From CAMYMQ01 sp963730305 (GTDB taxonomy: Bacteria > Pseudomonadota > Alphaproteobacteria > Bin65): a DNA stretch of 64,000 bases. Below the pieces are notes generated by a model. It did no database searches and was not told the DNA's origin. It saw only the letters and a program-made list of their open reading frames with translations. Position 1 is the stretch's first letter. Each line of letters begins with the position of its first letter. Below, piece by piece: positions 44,375 to 53,530 of this stretch. Both the position numbers and the translations under genes were made by a program. Where the stretch lies: contig CAVSRB010000004.1 of NCBI GenBank assembly GCA_963730305.1, positions 496,001 through 560,000 of the forward strand, read 5' to 3'.

Positions 44375-46748
44375 GTGACAGGAGATGCGACCGGAGCATC
44401 GAACACGCCGGCGCGCGGGCAGGCCATTCCGCGCGCGGAGACGCGGCGGCTGGTCGCCGGGCGCGGGCGCTACGTCGGCGACATCGCGCTGCCGCGGATG
44501 CTGCACGCCGCCTTCCTGCGCAGCCCGGCGGCCAAGGGCCGGATCACGGCGCTGGAGACCGCGGACGCGGCGGCGCTGCCCGGGGTCGAGGCGGTGTTCA
44601 CCGGCGACGATCTCGCCGCAACGGTCCAGCCGTTGGTCACCCGTTCGGCGGTGGCGCCCGAGCACCGGCCGCCCGACCAGTGGCCGCTGGCGCGCCGATG
44701 GGTGACCTACCAGGGCGAGGCGGTGGCGCTGGTCGTCGCCGAGACCCGCGCGGCGGCGCTCGACGCGGTCGAGGCGATCGCGCTCGACATCGAGACCGAG
44801 GACCCGGCCCGCTACGACGACGCCGAGGCGGCGGCGATCCTGGCCCATCCGGACTCGGCGTCGAACGTGATGCTCGACCGGCGCTTCGGCAACGCGGAGG
44901 CGGGCGCGGGGAGCGCAGGTGAGCGAGCCGACGGCCGCCCGGCGCTTCGTGTTCGAACGGCAGACCGGGGCGCCGCTGGAGCCGCGCGGCCTCGCTCGCC
45001 GACTGGGATCCGGCCGACGGCTCGCTGATGGTCTGGCAGTCGGGCCAGGTGCCGCACCAGATGCAGGACGTGTTCGCCCGGCTGCTCGGCGTGCCGGCGC
45101 ACAAGGTCCGCGTGGTCTGCCCCGACGTCGGCGGCGCGTTCGGGCTCAAGCTGCACGCCTACCCGGACGAGTGCGCGGTGGTCGCCGCGTCGCGCATCCT
45201 CGGCCGGCCGGTGCGCTGGATCGCCGACCGGCTCGAATCCTTCCTGTCCGACGTCCACGCGCGCGAGTTCACGATCGACGCGCGCCTCCGGGTGGACGAA
45301 GCGGACGGCGCGATGGCGGCGCTCGACGCCGACCTGACCATGGGCGCCGGGCCCTATTCGATCCACCCGCGCACCAGCGTCGGCGACGCCTCGCTGGCCT
45401 CGACCATGATCGGCGCGGCCTATGCCTGCCCCGCGGTCGGGGTGCAGGCCCGGGCGATCGCCCAGAACCGCTCGCCCTCGGGGGCCTATCGCGGGGTCGG
45501 CCAGCCGGTGTCGATGGCGGTGACCGAGGTGCTGATCGACGACGCGGCGCACCGGCTCGGGATCGATCCGCTGGAGATGCGCCGGCGCAACTACCCGGCC
45601 GACGGCGAGGCCTTCGTCAGCGCGACCGGGGTGCGGTCCGACGCGCTGTCGCTGCACGCCTGCCTCGACCGGCTGGAGGCGTTGATGGACTACCCGGCCC
45701 TGCGCGCGGCCCAGGCGGCGGCGCGCGGCGGATGGGCAAGATCGAGGGCATCGGCGTCGCCACCCTGGTCGAGCTGACCGCGCCCGGCCCCGGCCTCTAC
45801 GGCGGCCAGGAGATCGACGTCACCGCCGAGGATACGGCAACGGTCGCGCTGCTGCCCGGCGGGGTGGTGCGCGCCCAGGTCGGCTGCACCGACCAGGGCC
45901 AGGGCACGATGACCGGCGTGGCCCAGCTGATCGCCGAGCGGCTCGGGCTCGCGCCGGCCGACGTGTCGGTGACCTCGGGCGACAGCGCCGGGCCGGTCGG
46001 CGGCGGGGCCTGGGCCTCGCGCGGGCTGTCGATCGGCGGGGCGGCGGCGTGGCGCGCGGCCGGCGCGGTGGCCGAGCGGGTGACGGCGATCGCCGGCGCG
46101 CTGTTGCAGGAGGAGCCGGGCGCCCTGACCCTGGCCGGCGGCCAGGTGGTCGACCGCGCCGGCCGGCCGCGCCTGGCGCTGGCCGAGGTCGCCCGGATCG
46201 CCCATTTCCGCCAGCATACCCTGCCGGATGGCGTGGCGACCGACCTGACCGCCACGCGCAGCTTCGCGGTCCGCAACAGCCCCTATTTCTCGGCCAACGG
46301 CATCCAGGCCTGCCACCTGGCGATCGACCCGGAGACCGGGATGATCGAGCTGTTGAATCACTGGGTGGTCGAGGACTGCGGGCGGGTGGTCAACCCGGCG
46401 CTGGTCGACGGCCAGATCTACGGCGGCGTGGTCCAGGGGCTGGGCGCGGCGCTGATGGAGCGCTGCGTCTACGACGACGACGGCAACCTGCTGACCGGCT
46501 CGTTCATGGACTACGCCATGCCCCGCGCCGAGGACATCCCGCCGATCCACATCGCCCACGTCGAGACGCCCCAGCCGGGCGGCGAGATCGGCGTCAAGGG
46601 CGCGGGCGAGGCCGGCGTGATCGGCGCGGTCGCCGCGGTGTGGTGCGCGGTCAACGACGCCCTGCGCCCGCTCGGCGCCCAGGCGACGGTCCAGCCGTTT
46701 ACCTCGGAGCGGATGCTGGCGGCGATCCGGGGGGCGGGGGGTCGGTAG
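44375..46748 (+). CDS. Xanthine dehydrogenase/CoxL family molybdopterin subunit, three frameshifts
   Basis: Four pieces in three frames make a protein of about 790 residues, the molybdenum-cofactor subunit of a xanthine-dehydrogenase-family hydroxylase. The GTG at 44375 follows GGGAGGA. Motifs: GRGRYVGDIALPRMLHAAFL, QGEAVALVVAE; after about 44905 and 44990, VVCPDVGGAFGLKLHAYPDE and SPSGAYRGVGQP (form-II/AYRG type, not the CO-dehydrogenase AYRCSFR); after about 45732, VGCTDQGQGTMTGVAQLIAE and VKGAGEAGVIGAVAAVWCAV, with the catalytic Glu in KGAGEAG. The small FeS and FAD subunits are not adjacent. Frameshifts may be sequencing errors. Confidence 0.85.
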
Positions 46749-46863
46749 TACGAGTCCACACGCCTGGCTTCCGCGGCGAGGCTTTGCTGGCTTCGGTGTT
46801 GATCTTCCCGCTCAAGCGCGGAACTCTCGGCTCCGCGAAAGCTGGGTCAGGGACGGATACACG

Positions 46864-47688
46864 ATGGCGGACGACGAATTCGATGCCGAGGCGTTCCGCG
46901 CCTTCGAGCGCGAGGGCTGGGACCGCCTCTACGCCGGCTACCACGATCACTGGGAGCATCTCACCACGCAGGCGGTCCCGGCGATGCTGGCGGCGGCGCG
47001 TGTCGAGCGCGGCGCCTCCGTTCTCGATGTCGCGTCGGGGCCGGGCTACGTCTCCGCCGCGGCCGCGACGCGCGGCGCGACGACCCTCGGCCTCGACTTG
47101 TCGGAGAAGATGGTGGAGTTGTCGCGCCGGACCTACCCCGACCTGGCGTTCGAGGTCGGCGACGCCGAGCGCTTGCCGTTCGAGGACGCGTGCTTCGACG
47201 CGGTCCTGATCAACTTCGGCGTCCTGCATTTCCCGGACGCCGACGCGGCGCTGGCGGAGGCCTATCGTGTCCTCAAGCCGGGCGGCCGCCTCGCCTTTAC
47301 GGCGTGGGCCGGGCCCAAGGGCTCGGCCATCGGTATCGCCATGGCGGCCGTCGCCCGGGAAGGGACGCTCGAGGTCGATCTGCCCGCGGGAACGCCGGTG
47401 TTCCGGTTCGGCAAACCCGACGAATGCCAGCGCGTCCTGGCGGGCATCGGGTTTCGGGAGATCGCCTGCGCCGACCTGATGCTGACCTGGACGCTGCCTG
47501 CGCCCGACGCCCTGATGGCGAGCTTCCGCCAGGCCACGGCCCGGACCAGCGGCATTCTCGCGGCCCAGGACCCGGCGGTGCTGCCGGCGATCGCGGCGGC
47601 CATGACCGAGGGATGCAAGCCCTATGTGAAGGACGGCCGCGCGGACCTGCCGATGCCGGCGCTGCTGGTATCCGGGGTGAAGGAGTAG
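46864..47688 (+). CDS. Class I SAM-dependent methyltransferase
   Basis: The 274-residue protein is a methyltransferase type 11. ASVLDVASGPGYVSAAAATR is motif I, LGLDLSEKMVELSRRTYPDL includes the acidic ribose-binding Asp, EVGDAERLPFEDACFDAVLI is the motif for the adenine-binding Asp and next strand, and AYRVLKPGGRLAFTAW is the post-motif region common to UbiE/Coq5 relatives. The substrate is unknown. It stands between the molybdopterin hydroxylase and a cyclase without an obvious operon. Confidence 0.85.
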   Translation: MADDEFDAEAFRAFEREGWDRLYAGYHDHWEHLTTQAVPAMLAAARVERGASVLDVASGPGYVSAAAATRGATTLGLDLSEKMVELSRRTYPDLAFEVGDAERLPFEDACFDAVLINFGVLHFPDADAALAEAYRVLKPGGRLAFTAWAGPKGSAIGIAMAAVAREGTLEVDLPAGTPVFRFGKPDECQRVLAGIGFREIACADLMLTWTLPAPDALMASFRQATARTSGILAAQDPAVLPAIAAAMTEGCKPYVKDGRADLPMPALLVSGVKE

Positions 47689-47752
47689 GGCTAAGGGAAG
47701 GCGCGGAAGCGCCGCGTCGGGCTCGGGAGAGGGTTTGAAACGCAGCCGAGAC

Positions 47753-49168
47753 CTATTCGTCCAACAGCGCCTGCAACTCCTTGAGCATGCTGATCGCTCT
47801 GGCTCTGTCGGCTGCGTTCATCCGCTCCGGCTCGAGCGTCACCGTCATGCCGGGGTGCGTCCGGTGAATGACACCGGCCGACGGGCCCGCCTCGTCGCGA
47901 ATGCCGCGCACCCGAAAGGTCTTAACCGGCCTTGAAAATCCCTTGACCGTGATCGATTCGCCCTCGTCGGCCAGAAGCCAGTCCCTGACCAGTGAGTAGG
48001 TTTCATTGGCCAGCAGGATGCCGCCGACGTCGGCCGCGGCTTCGAGACGCGCAGCCAGGTTCACCTCGCTGCCGATAATCGTGTAGTCCATCCGGTCGTC
48101 GCTGCCGAAGTTGCCGACGGTGCAGTAGCCGGTGTTGATGCCGATGCGCGCCAGGAACGGCCGGTCGATCAGGCCCTGCTCCTGCCAGCCCGACTGCAAG
48201 GCATTCAGGCGCTCCTGCATCTCCAGCGCCATCCGGACGCAGGCGGCGGCGTCCTCTTTCGCGCCTCTGGTTTCCGGATCGCCGAAGTAGCACATGATGG
48301 CGTCGCCGATGAACTTGTCGAACGTGGCGCCATGGGCTTCGGCGATCCCCGACATGGCCGTCAAATACTCGTTGAGAAGCGCCGTCAGCTCCTCCAATTC
48401 CAGCTGATCCGCGATCTCCGTGAACTCGGCGATATCGGAGAAAAAGATCGTCAGCTTCTTCCGTTTCAATTCGATCGTCACGTTCTGCTCGCCCCTGACG
48501 ATCGACTGGTAGAGCTGTGGTGCGATGTATTTCGCCAACTGGCCCGATACGCTTTCCAGGATCGCGTTCGTATTCCTGAGTTCGCTGACCATTCGGGTAT
48601 TCTCGATCGCGATCACCGCCTGGGCCGCGAACGTCCGCAGCAGGTCCATCTGTTCGTCGGCAAGAAATCCCGGCGAAAGCCGGACGATGCTCAACACGCC
48701 GATCGCCTTGGCGTCCCGCAGCATGGGCATCATCGTGACCGCGCGATAGCCGGTGGCGAGGAAGTTCTTCGCCCCCGCGCTGTCCTTGTTGGGCGAATTG
48801 GCGACGTCCGGGATGTCGATCTCCTGCCCATCCAGGATCGCCCGACCGTGCATGTATTCGTGGGACAGCGGAAATGGAAAGCGATTGCGCCAGGCTTCGG
48901 CGCGCAGCGGATCCGCGTCCGCCACGGCGACGGCGTCGACAATATCGCCGAAGGGAAGGGCGATACTGATCGCGGCGCCCGGAAACAGCTTGGCGCCGCT
49001 CTGGACGATCGCCTCGAAGACCGGCTGCGTTTCGGTCGGCGAGTTGCTGATGATGCGGAGAATCTCGCTGGTGGCGGCCTGACGGTCCAGCGCCGCTTGC
49101 AGTTCGCGATTTGCCGCGTTCAGGTCCGGCGTGACGTTCGGCGTGGAGCCGCCATTGCCGTTGACCAC
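47753..49168 (-). CDS. GAF-class III adenylate/guanylate cyclase
   Basis: This 471-residue protein starts at a GTG (49168) with CAGGAGAC upstream. A coiled-coil-like ANRELQAALDRQAATSEILR leads into a GAF domain (about residues 55-210, ending DEQMDLLRTFAAQAVIAIEN), then a linker and the cyclase domain: LTIFFSDIAEFTEIADQLEL (metal Asp), ATFDKFIGDAIMCYFGDPET (second metal Asp), ARIGINTGYCTVGNFGSDDR and DYTIIGSEVNLAARLEAAAD. All metal and transition-state residues appear to be present. It is a soluble sensor cyclase that makes cAMP (or cGMP) in response to a GAF ligand. Confidence 0.9.
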   Translation of the reverse strand: MVNGNGGSTPNVTPDLNAANRELQAALDRQAATSEILRIISNSPTETQPVFEAIVQSGAKLFPGAAISIALPFGDIVDAVAVADADPLRAEAWRNRFPFPLSHEYMHGRAILDGQEIDIPDVANSPNKDSAGAKNFLATGYRAVTMMPMLRDAKAIGVLSIVRLSPGFLADEQMDLLRTFAAQAVIAIENTRMVSELRNTNAILESVSGQLAKYIAPQLYQSIVRGEQNVTIELKRKKLTIFFSDIAEFTEIADQLELEELTALLNEYLTAMSGIAEAHGATFDKFIGDAIMCYFGDPETRGAKEDAAACVRMALEMQERLNALQSGWQEQGLIDRPFLARIGINTGYCTVGNFGSDDRMDYTIIGSEVNLAARLEAAADVGGILLANETYSLVRDWLLADEGESITVKGFSRPVKTFRVRGIRDEAGPSAGVIHRTHPGMTVTLEPERMNAADRARAISMLKELQALLDE

Positions 49169-49452
49169 GAATCGTCTCCTGCTTGGGGCATCCCGGCATC
49201 CACTGGTGCCCGTCCTGTTCGCGGTGCCCGACCGAGCAGGGAGCATTTAGCGAGCGGCCTCGCTGCTCCACGGTCGAGGCGAGCAGCCGCTCGGGAAGGC
49301 GCCATGCTAGATCACAAGCTTGGACAAGACCATACGATGGCCGCCGCGGGTCTTGGGCGGACGACACGCCGCAGTCAGGGCTCTGCCGGATCGCCGTATC
49401 GCGTTCTGGCGGCCGGTAGCGAGATCCGCCGCGGTCTTCTGGCGGCCGGCGC

Positions 49453-49665
49453 TCAGCCTGCGCGGTCGAGCCAGGCGTTGGAGCGCTCGAACCGGCCCCG
49501 CGTCCGCTCCATGTCGAACGGCTCCGGGCGATGGCCGTCGGGGTCCCATTCCAGCCTGCCGGGGCCGAAGAAGTCGCCGCCATAGATGTGGATGCCGCCG
49601 GTCAGCCGCTCGACCGGATCGACGACGGAGTGGACGATGTCCGGCCCCAGCGCTTCCGCGTCCGC
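49453..49665 (-). pseudogene. Tail remnant of a cupin/cysteine-dioxygenase-like protein
   Basis: In frame with, and directly after, the thioesterase stop, an open frame reads GPDIVHSVVDPVERLTGGIH and GGDFFGPGRLEWDPDGHRPE, followed by DMERTRGRFERSNAWLDRAG and a stop. DIVHSV...G-x-I-H-x-Y-G-G-D-F-F resembles the C-terminal part of cysteine-dioxygenase-like cupins. There is no start codon and no N-terminal part. It is probably the remains of a gene cut off when the present thioesterase neighbour was placed. Confidence 0.55.
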
Positions 49666-50094
49666 TCAGCCGCCGTCGCCGATCATGAACGCCTGCGCCT
49701 TCTCGCGGATGTCGTCCGGGATCTCGGCCGCGCGGCGGTTGGCGAGGTCGAGCAGGACGCAGCGGAAGGTCGTCTCGAAGGTCAGCGCGTCGTCCTCGGC
49801 GCGGAACAGCCGGTGGCGGAACAGGGCGGTCTTGGTGCCCATCTCCGCGATGCCAGAGCGCAGCACGATCACCGTGCCGGCCATGATCTCGGCCTTGAAG
49901 TCGCTCTCGGCGCGGACCACGGCGAAGGACAGCCGGCGGCCGTCGCGCAGGTCGGACAGGCCCAGCCCGAGCCCGGTCTGGAACGAGAACATGCCGTCGC
50001 TGACCGCCGCGAAATAGCGCGACACGTTCATGTGGCCGAGGATGTCGCAGTCGGCCGGCGCGACCACCGACCGGTGGGTCTCCACATAGGGCAT
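49666..50094 (-). CDS. Hot-dog thioesterase (4HBT/YbgC-like)
   Basis: This 142-residue protein has the 4-hydroxybenzoyl-CoA thioesterase fold. VETHRSVVAPADCDILGHMN ends in the motif D-x-x-G-H-M-N, which contains the catalytic Asp, followed by VSRYFAAVSDGMFSF on the long helix. SFAVVRAESDFKAEIMAGTV and LRSGIAEMGTKTALFRHRLF are the beta-sheet strands. It hydrolyses acyl-CoA esters, with the substrate unknown. It is followed by a cupin-like tail remnant. Confidence 0.87.
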   Translation of the reverse strand: MPYVETHRSVVAPADCDILGHMNVSRYFAAVSDGMFSFQTGLGLGLSDLRDGRRLSFAVVRAESDFKAEIMAGTVIVLRSGIAEMGTKTALFRHRLFRAEDDALTFETTFRCVLLDLANRRAAEIPDDIREKAQAFMIGDGG

Positions 50095-50140
50095 GCCCGG
50101 TCGTCTCCCCCCAGTCGTCTCTGCGTGGACCGGCTCGCGC

Positions 50141-50785
50141 TCAGTACAGCTCGTCGCGGTAGTTCTGCTGGATGGCGGCGTCGAGCTCGTCGGCGTCGCG
50201 GTCGGGCAGGCGGGTCGCCTTCACGATCTCGGCGTAGCGCGGGTAGTCGTCCGGGCCGATCTGGGCGTCCGGGTCCCACAGCCGCGAGCGCTTGAGCGCC
50301 TTGGCGCAATGGAAGAAGACCGTGTCGATCTCGATCCGGATCGCCAGCCTGGGCGCCTTGCCGTCGACCGCCATCGCCGCGAGCAGGTCGGGGTCGCGGG
50401 TCAGCGCCGCGCGGCCGCGCAGGCGCAGCGTCTCCTCGTAGCCGGGCAGGAAGAAGATGATCGAGACCTGCGGGTTGGCGAGCAGGTTCGACATGGTGTC
50501 GACCCGCTTGTTGCCCGGCCGGTCGGGCAGGGCGATGGTGGTGTCGTCGATGACGTGGACGAAGCCGGGCGGGTCGCCGCGCGGGCTGGTGTCGAGATGG
50601 CCGTCCGCGCCGGCCGAGGCGATCACCAGGAAGGGGCACAGCTCGATGTAGCGCCGGGTGTAGGCGTCGAGGCCCGGCTGCTCCTTGCCCTTGGTCAGCG
50701 GGTTCGGCTCGCCGATGAACGTGCGCAGCGCGTCCGGATCGGTGATCGGGTCGGTGTCGGCAGAGAATTTGGCGTCGTCGGGCAT
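50141..50785 (-). CDS. Pyridoxamine 5'-phosphate oxidase-like FMN protein (MSMEG_1061 type)
   Basis: The 214-residue protein belongs to the FMN-binding split-barrel superfamily: ELCPFLVIASAGADGHLDTS, PRGDPPGFVHVIDDTTIALP and DRPGNKRVDTMSNLLANPQV are the flavin-contacting strands, and FFLPGYEETLRLRGRAALTR follows as in the MSMEG_1061 group. FHCAKALKRSRLWDP resembles the C-terminal helix of that group. It is not a true PdxH; enzymatic role unknown. Confidence 0.85.
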   Translation of the reverse strand: MPDDAKFSADTDPITDPDALRTFIGEPNPLTKGKEQPGLDAYTRRYIELCPFLVIASAGADGHLDTSPRGDPPGFVHVIDDTTIALPDRPGNKRVDTMSNLLANPQVSIIFFLPGYEETLRLRGRAALTRDPDLLAAMAVDGKAPRLAIRIEIDTVFFHCAKALKRSRLWDPDAQIGPDDYPRYAEIVKATRLPDRDADELDAAIQQNYRDELY

Positions 50786-50878
50786 GGCGCGGGTCCGTCT
50801 CTCCTGCGGGCCGCGCAGTATGCCAGCGGGGCGCGGCGAGCGGAAGGGAAGGGGGCGGCGGGAAGGCCCCGATGCCGC

Positions 50879-52273
50879 CTAGCGATACCGGCGATGGCGC
50901 CGGTGGTGCCGCCAGCGCCGGCGGTGATGGCGCTTGCGGTAGTGGTCGCGCCGGCGCGGGCGCAGCGTCGGCTCGATGCCGGCGGCGTAGATCAGCGATT
51001 GGGACAGGGCGGCGGTGCGCCGCTCCGTTTTCGCCGCGTCCGCGGCCTTGGTCGCCGCCTTGCGCTTGGCGTAGGCGGCGATGCCGGGCCAGGCGGCGGG
51101 ATCGGGCCGGTCGACCATCGAGGCGGCGGCGCGCGGCGCGGGGACCGCGTCGACCTTGGCCAGGAGCGTCTTGCGGAAGGCGCGGCCGTCGCGCTTCTCG
51201 TCCTCGGGATGGACGGCGACGAGCTGCGCCCGGGGCACCGGCTTGAAGGCGTACTTGCCGGCGGTGATGAAGTTCATCGGGTCGACGGCGCGGCCGCGCA
51301 CCAGGATCTCGTAGTGGACGTGCGGCCCGGTGCTGTGGCCGGTCGAGCCGAGCTCGCCGATCTGCTGGCGGAAGGTGACGACGTCGCCCTTGTGGACCAG
51401 CGGCTTGTAGAGGTGGGCGTAGCGGGTGCGGATGCCCTGGCCGTGGTCGATCTCGACCATGTTGCCGAAGCCGCCGCGCCGGCCGGCGAAGACCACCTTG
51501 CCCGCGGCGGTCGCGCGCACCGGCGCGCCGCGATAGTAGGCGAAGTCGGTGCCGTTGTGCCGCCGGGTGCGGCCGTTGATCGGGTCCTTGCGGCGGCCGA
51601 AGCCGCTGGTCTTGCGGTAGTGGTCGAGCGGCGCGACCAGCGGCAGCCGTTCGAGCAGGCCCTGGAGCCGCTGCCAGCGCGCGATGCGCCGGGCGACGGC
51701 GCGGGCGTTGGCGTCGAAGCGGTCGAGGCCGAAGCCGCGGGTGACGGTGTCGAGGCCGCCGGTGGCGGCGGGCTTGGTCCGGGCGAGCAGCTTGTCGGGG
51801 TCGAGGCCGGTCAGCGCGATCACCCGCTCGGCCTGCTCGACGCCGCGGCGGCTCTGCCGGTCGAGGATGCGCAGCATCGGGGCCTTGGCGCTCTGCAGCG
51901 CGGCCAGCTGCGTCCGCTGGGCGGCGAGCTGCCGGCGCAGGGCCGCGATCTCGCGCGCCTGGGCGCGCTCCTTGTCGGTGTCGCGCGCGTCGGTCCGGCT
52001 CAGGTCGGTCTTGTCGGGGTCGGCGCCCGGGATCGCGGCGTGGCGCGGCGCCGGCATCACCGGCGGAGCCAGCCGCTTGGCGTAGGCCAGCTCGACCCGG
52101 GCAGGGCCCGTGTTCCGGCCGTCGAGGCGGGTCATCTGGAGCGACGCCGTGGTCGGCCACAGGACGACCGCCAGGACGGCCGTCGCCGCCGCCACCGCAC
52201 CCGCGGCCAGCTTCCGCCGTCGCCCGGCCCGGCCGTTGGCGGCGTCTTCCGCATTCCGATGGGTCACACGCAC
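50879..52273 (-). CDS. M23-family peptidoglycan endopeptidase
   Basis: The 464-residue protein has one N-terminal membrane helix (LAAGAVAAATAVLAVVLWPT), a coiled-coil-like region (EIAALRRQLAAQRTQLAALQ) and a lysostaphin-type M23 domain (about residues 215-340). RRHNGTDFAYYRGAPVRATA has the zinc-binding His and Asp, MVEIDHGQGIRTRYAHLYKP is the core strand, and HSTGPHVHYEILVRGRAVDP has the second His and catalytic His (HVH). All metal ligands are present, so it is likely active in cutting peptidoglycan cross-links. The tail is Arg/His-rich. Start is a GTG. Confidence 0.9.
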   Translation of the reverse strand: MRVTHRNAEDAANGRAGRRRKLAAGAVAAATAVLAVVLWPTTASLQMTRLDGRNTGPARVELAYAKRLAPPVMPAPRHAAIPGADPDKTDLSRTDARDTDKERAQAREIAALRRQLAAQRTQLAALQSAKAPMLRILDRQSRRGVEQAERVIALTGLDPDKLLARTKPAATGGLDTVTRGFGLDRFDANARAVARRIARWQRLQGLLERLPLVAPLDHYRKTSGFGRRKDPINGRTRRHNGTDFAYYRGAPVRATAAGKVVFAGRRGGFGNMVEIDHGQGIRTRYAHLYKPLVHKGDVVTFRQQIGELGSTGHSTGPHVHYEILVRGRAVDPMNFITAGKYAFKPVPRAQLVAVHPEDEKRDGRAFRKTLLAKVDAVPAPRAAASMVDRPDPAAWPGIAAYAKRKAATKAADAAKTERRTAALSQSLIYAAGIEPTLRPRRRDHYRKRHHRRRWRHHRRHRRYR

Positions 52274-52431
52274 ACTCCCCGGCTGTCCATCCTGCCCCGC
52301 CGCGCGTCTATTCGCGCGGGCGCCGCCGACAACGCGCGGCGGCGGGACCGTTCCTTATCTACGCAGGCGGGGCCCGATGTTTTTCTGCCGGGTGGTGAGA
52401 AAAATGGCGACGCCGGCGCTTTGGGCGAGGC

Positions 52432-53478
52432 TCACCCCGCCGCCGACAGGGCGAACAGGTCGAGTTCGGCCTGCCGGCCGCGCAGCCGGATCGCGCCCAG
52501 CGGCTCGGCGGTGATCGCGTCGGGCAGAGCCAGCCGCTCGATCAAGTCGCCCGAGGCGATGCAGGTCCGGTCCTGCTCGCGGCAGGCGTCGACCAGCCGC
52601 GCGGTGGTGTTCATGGTGTCGCCGAGGAAGGCGATCTCCTGCTTGAGGTCGCCCAGCTCGCCCGACACCACCGTGCCCAGGTGCAGGCCGAACCGGAAGC
52701 TCGGCACGACGCCGAAGGCGCGGCGGTAGGCGTCGGCCCGGGCGGCGATCCGGTCCGTGATCGCGAAGGCGCAGCGCACGCAGTTGGCGTTGGCGAGGCC
52801 GCGCTTCGGCAGCCAGGTGACGATGACCTCGTCGCCGACATATTTGTGGATGTCGCCGCGGTACTCGACGATCGGGTCGGCGATGTCGCGGTAGATCTGG
52901 TTGAGCAGGTCCATGAAGCGCGGCCCGCCGAGGCGCTCGGCCAGCGCGGTCGAGCCGACCAGGTCGAGGAACAGGAAGATCCGCTCCTCTTCGCGCGGCT
53001 TGTGGTAGCGGCCGATCACGAAGCTCGCCAGCACGCCGCGGCCGAGCAGCCGGTCGAGCTGCATCACGATGCTGATGACGACGGCGAAGACCGCCGAGAA
53101 GATCATGCTGTTGGCGAAGTCGCGGTCGAACCGGAACGACGCGTCCGGGTCGGCCGGGAAGAGCATGCCGCCGGCGGTCAGCACGACGGCGAAGACCGCG
53201 AAATAGACCACCGACTTGACGGCGATCAGCCGGACGAAGGACAGGCGCCGCATCCAGCGGCCGGCCGGCCCGCGCACGTAGAACAGCTCGAAGGTGATCA
53301 GCGACCCCGCGATCGCGGCGCCGATGAAGCCCCCGCGCGCGCCGCCGAGCGCATCGCCGCCGGAGACGCCGAGCCCGTACAGCGCGCCGCCCGCGACCGA
53401 CGCGGCCGTCACCGTCAGGGCGAGGCGCACCTGGCGGAGGATCAGTTCGCTGACGCGTGGCTTGGTCGGGACGGTCAT
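52432..53478 (-). CDS. Membrane-anchored class III adenylate/guanylate cyclase
   Basis: A membrane region of four to five helices (about residues 12-155; LTVTAASVAGGALYGLGVSG, KSVVYFAVFAVVLTAGGMLF, SMIFSAVFAVVISIVMQLDR) precedes a cyclase domain: ERIFLFLDLVGSTALAERLG with the metal Asp, EYRGDIHKYVGDEVIVTWLP with the second, FRFGLHLGTVVSGELGDLKQ and FLGDTMNTTARLVDACREQD. The ATG at 53478 is supported by its place; the longer frame to 53517 has a weaker context. It is the third class III cyclase in the window and the only clearly membrane-bound one. Confidence 0.88.
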   Translation of the reverse strand: MTVPTKPRVSELILRQVRLALTVTAASVAGGALYGLGVSGGDALGGARGGFIGAAIAGSLITFELFYVRGPAGRWMRRLSFVRLIAVKSVVYFAVFAVVLTAGGMLFPADPDASFRFDRDFANSMIFSAVFAVVISIVMQLDRLLGRGVLASFVIGRYHKPREEERIFLFLDLVGSTALAERLGGPRFMDLLNQIYRDIADPIVEYRGDIHKYVGDEVIVTWLPKRGLANANCVRCAFAITDRIAARADAYRRAFGVVPSFRFGLHLGTVVSGELGDLKQEIAFLGDTMNTTARLVDACREQDRTCIASGDLIERLALPDAITAEPLGAIRLRGRQAELDLFALSAAG

Positions 53479-53530
53479 GGCGCCGAGTTTATGCCCGAAA
53501 TGCCGGGCGGTGCTCAAGCGATGGCGTACG

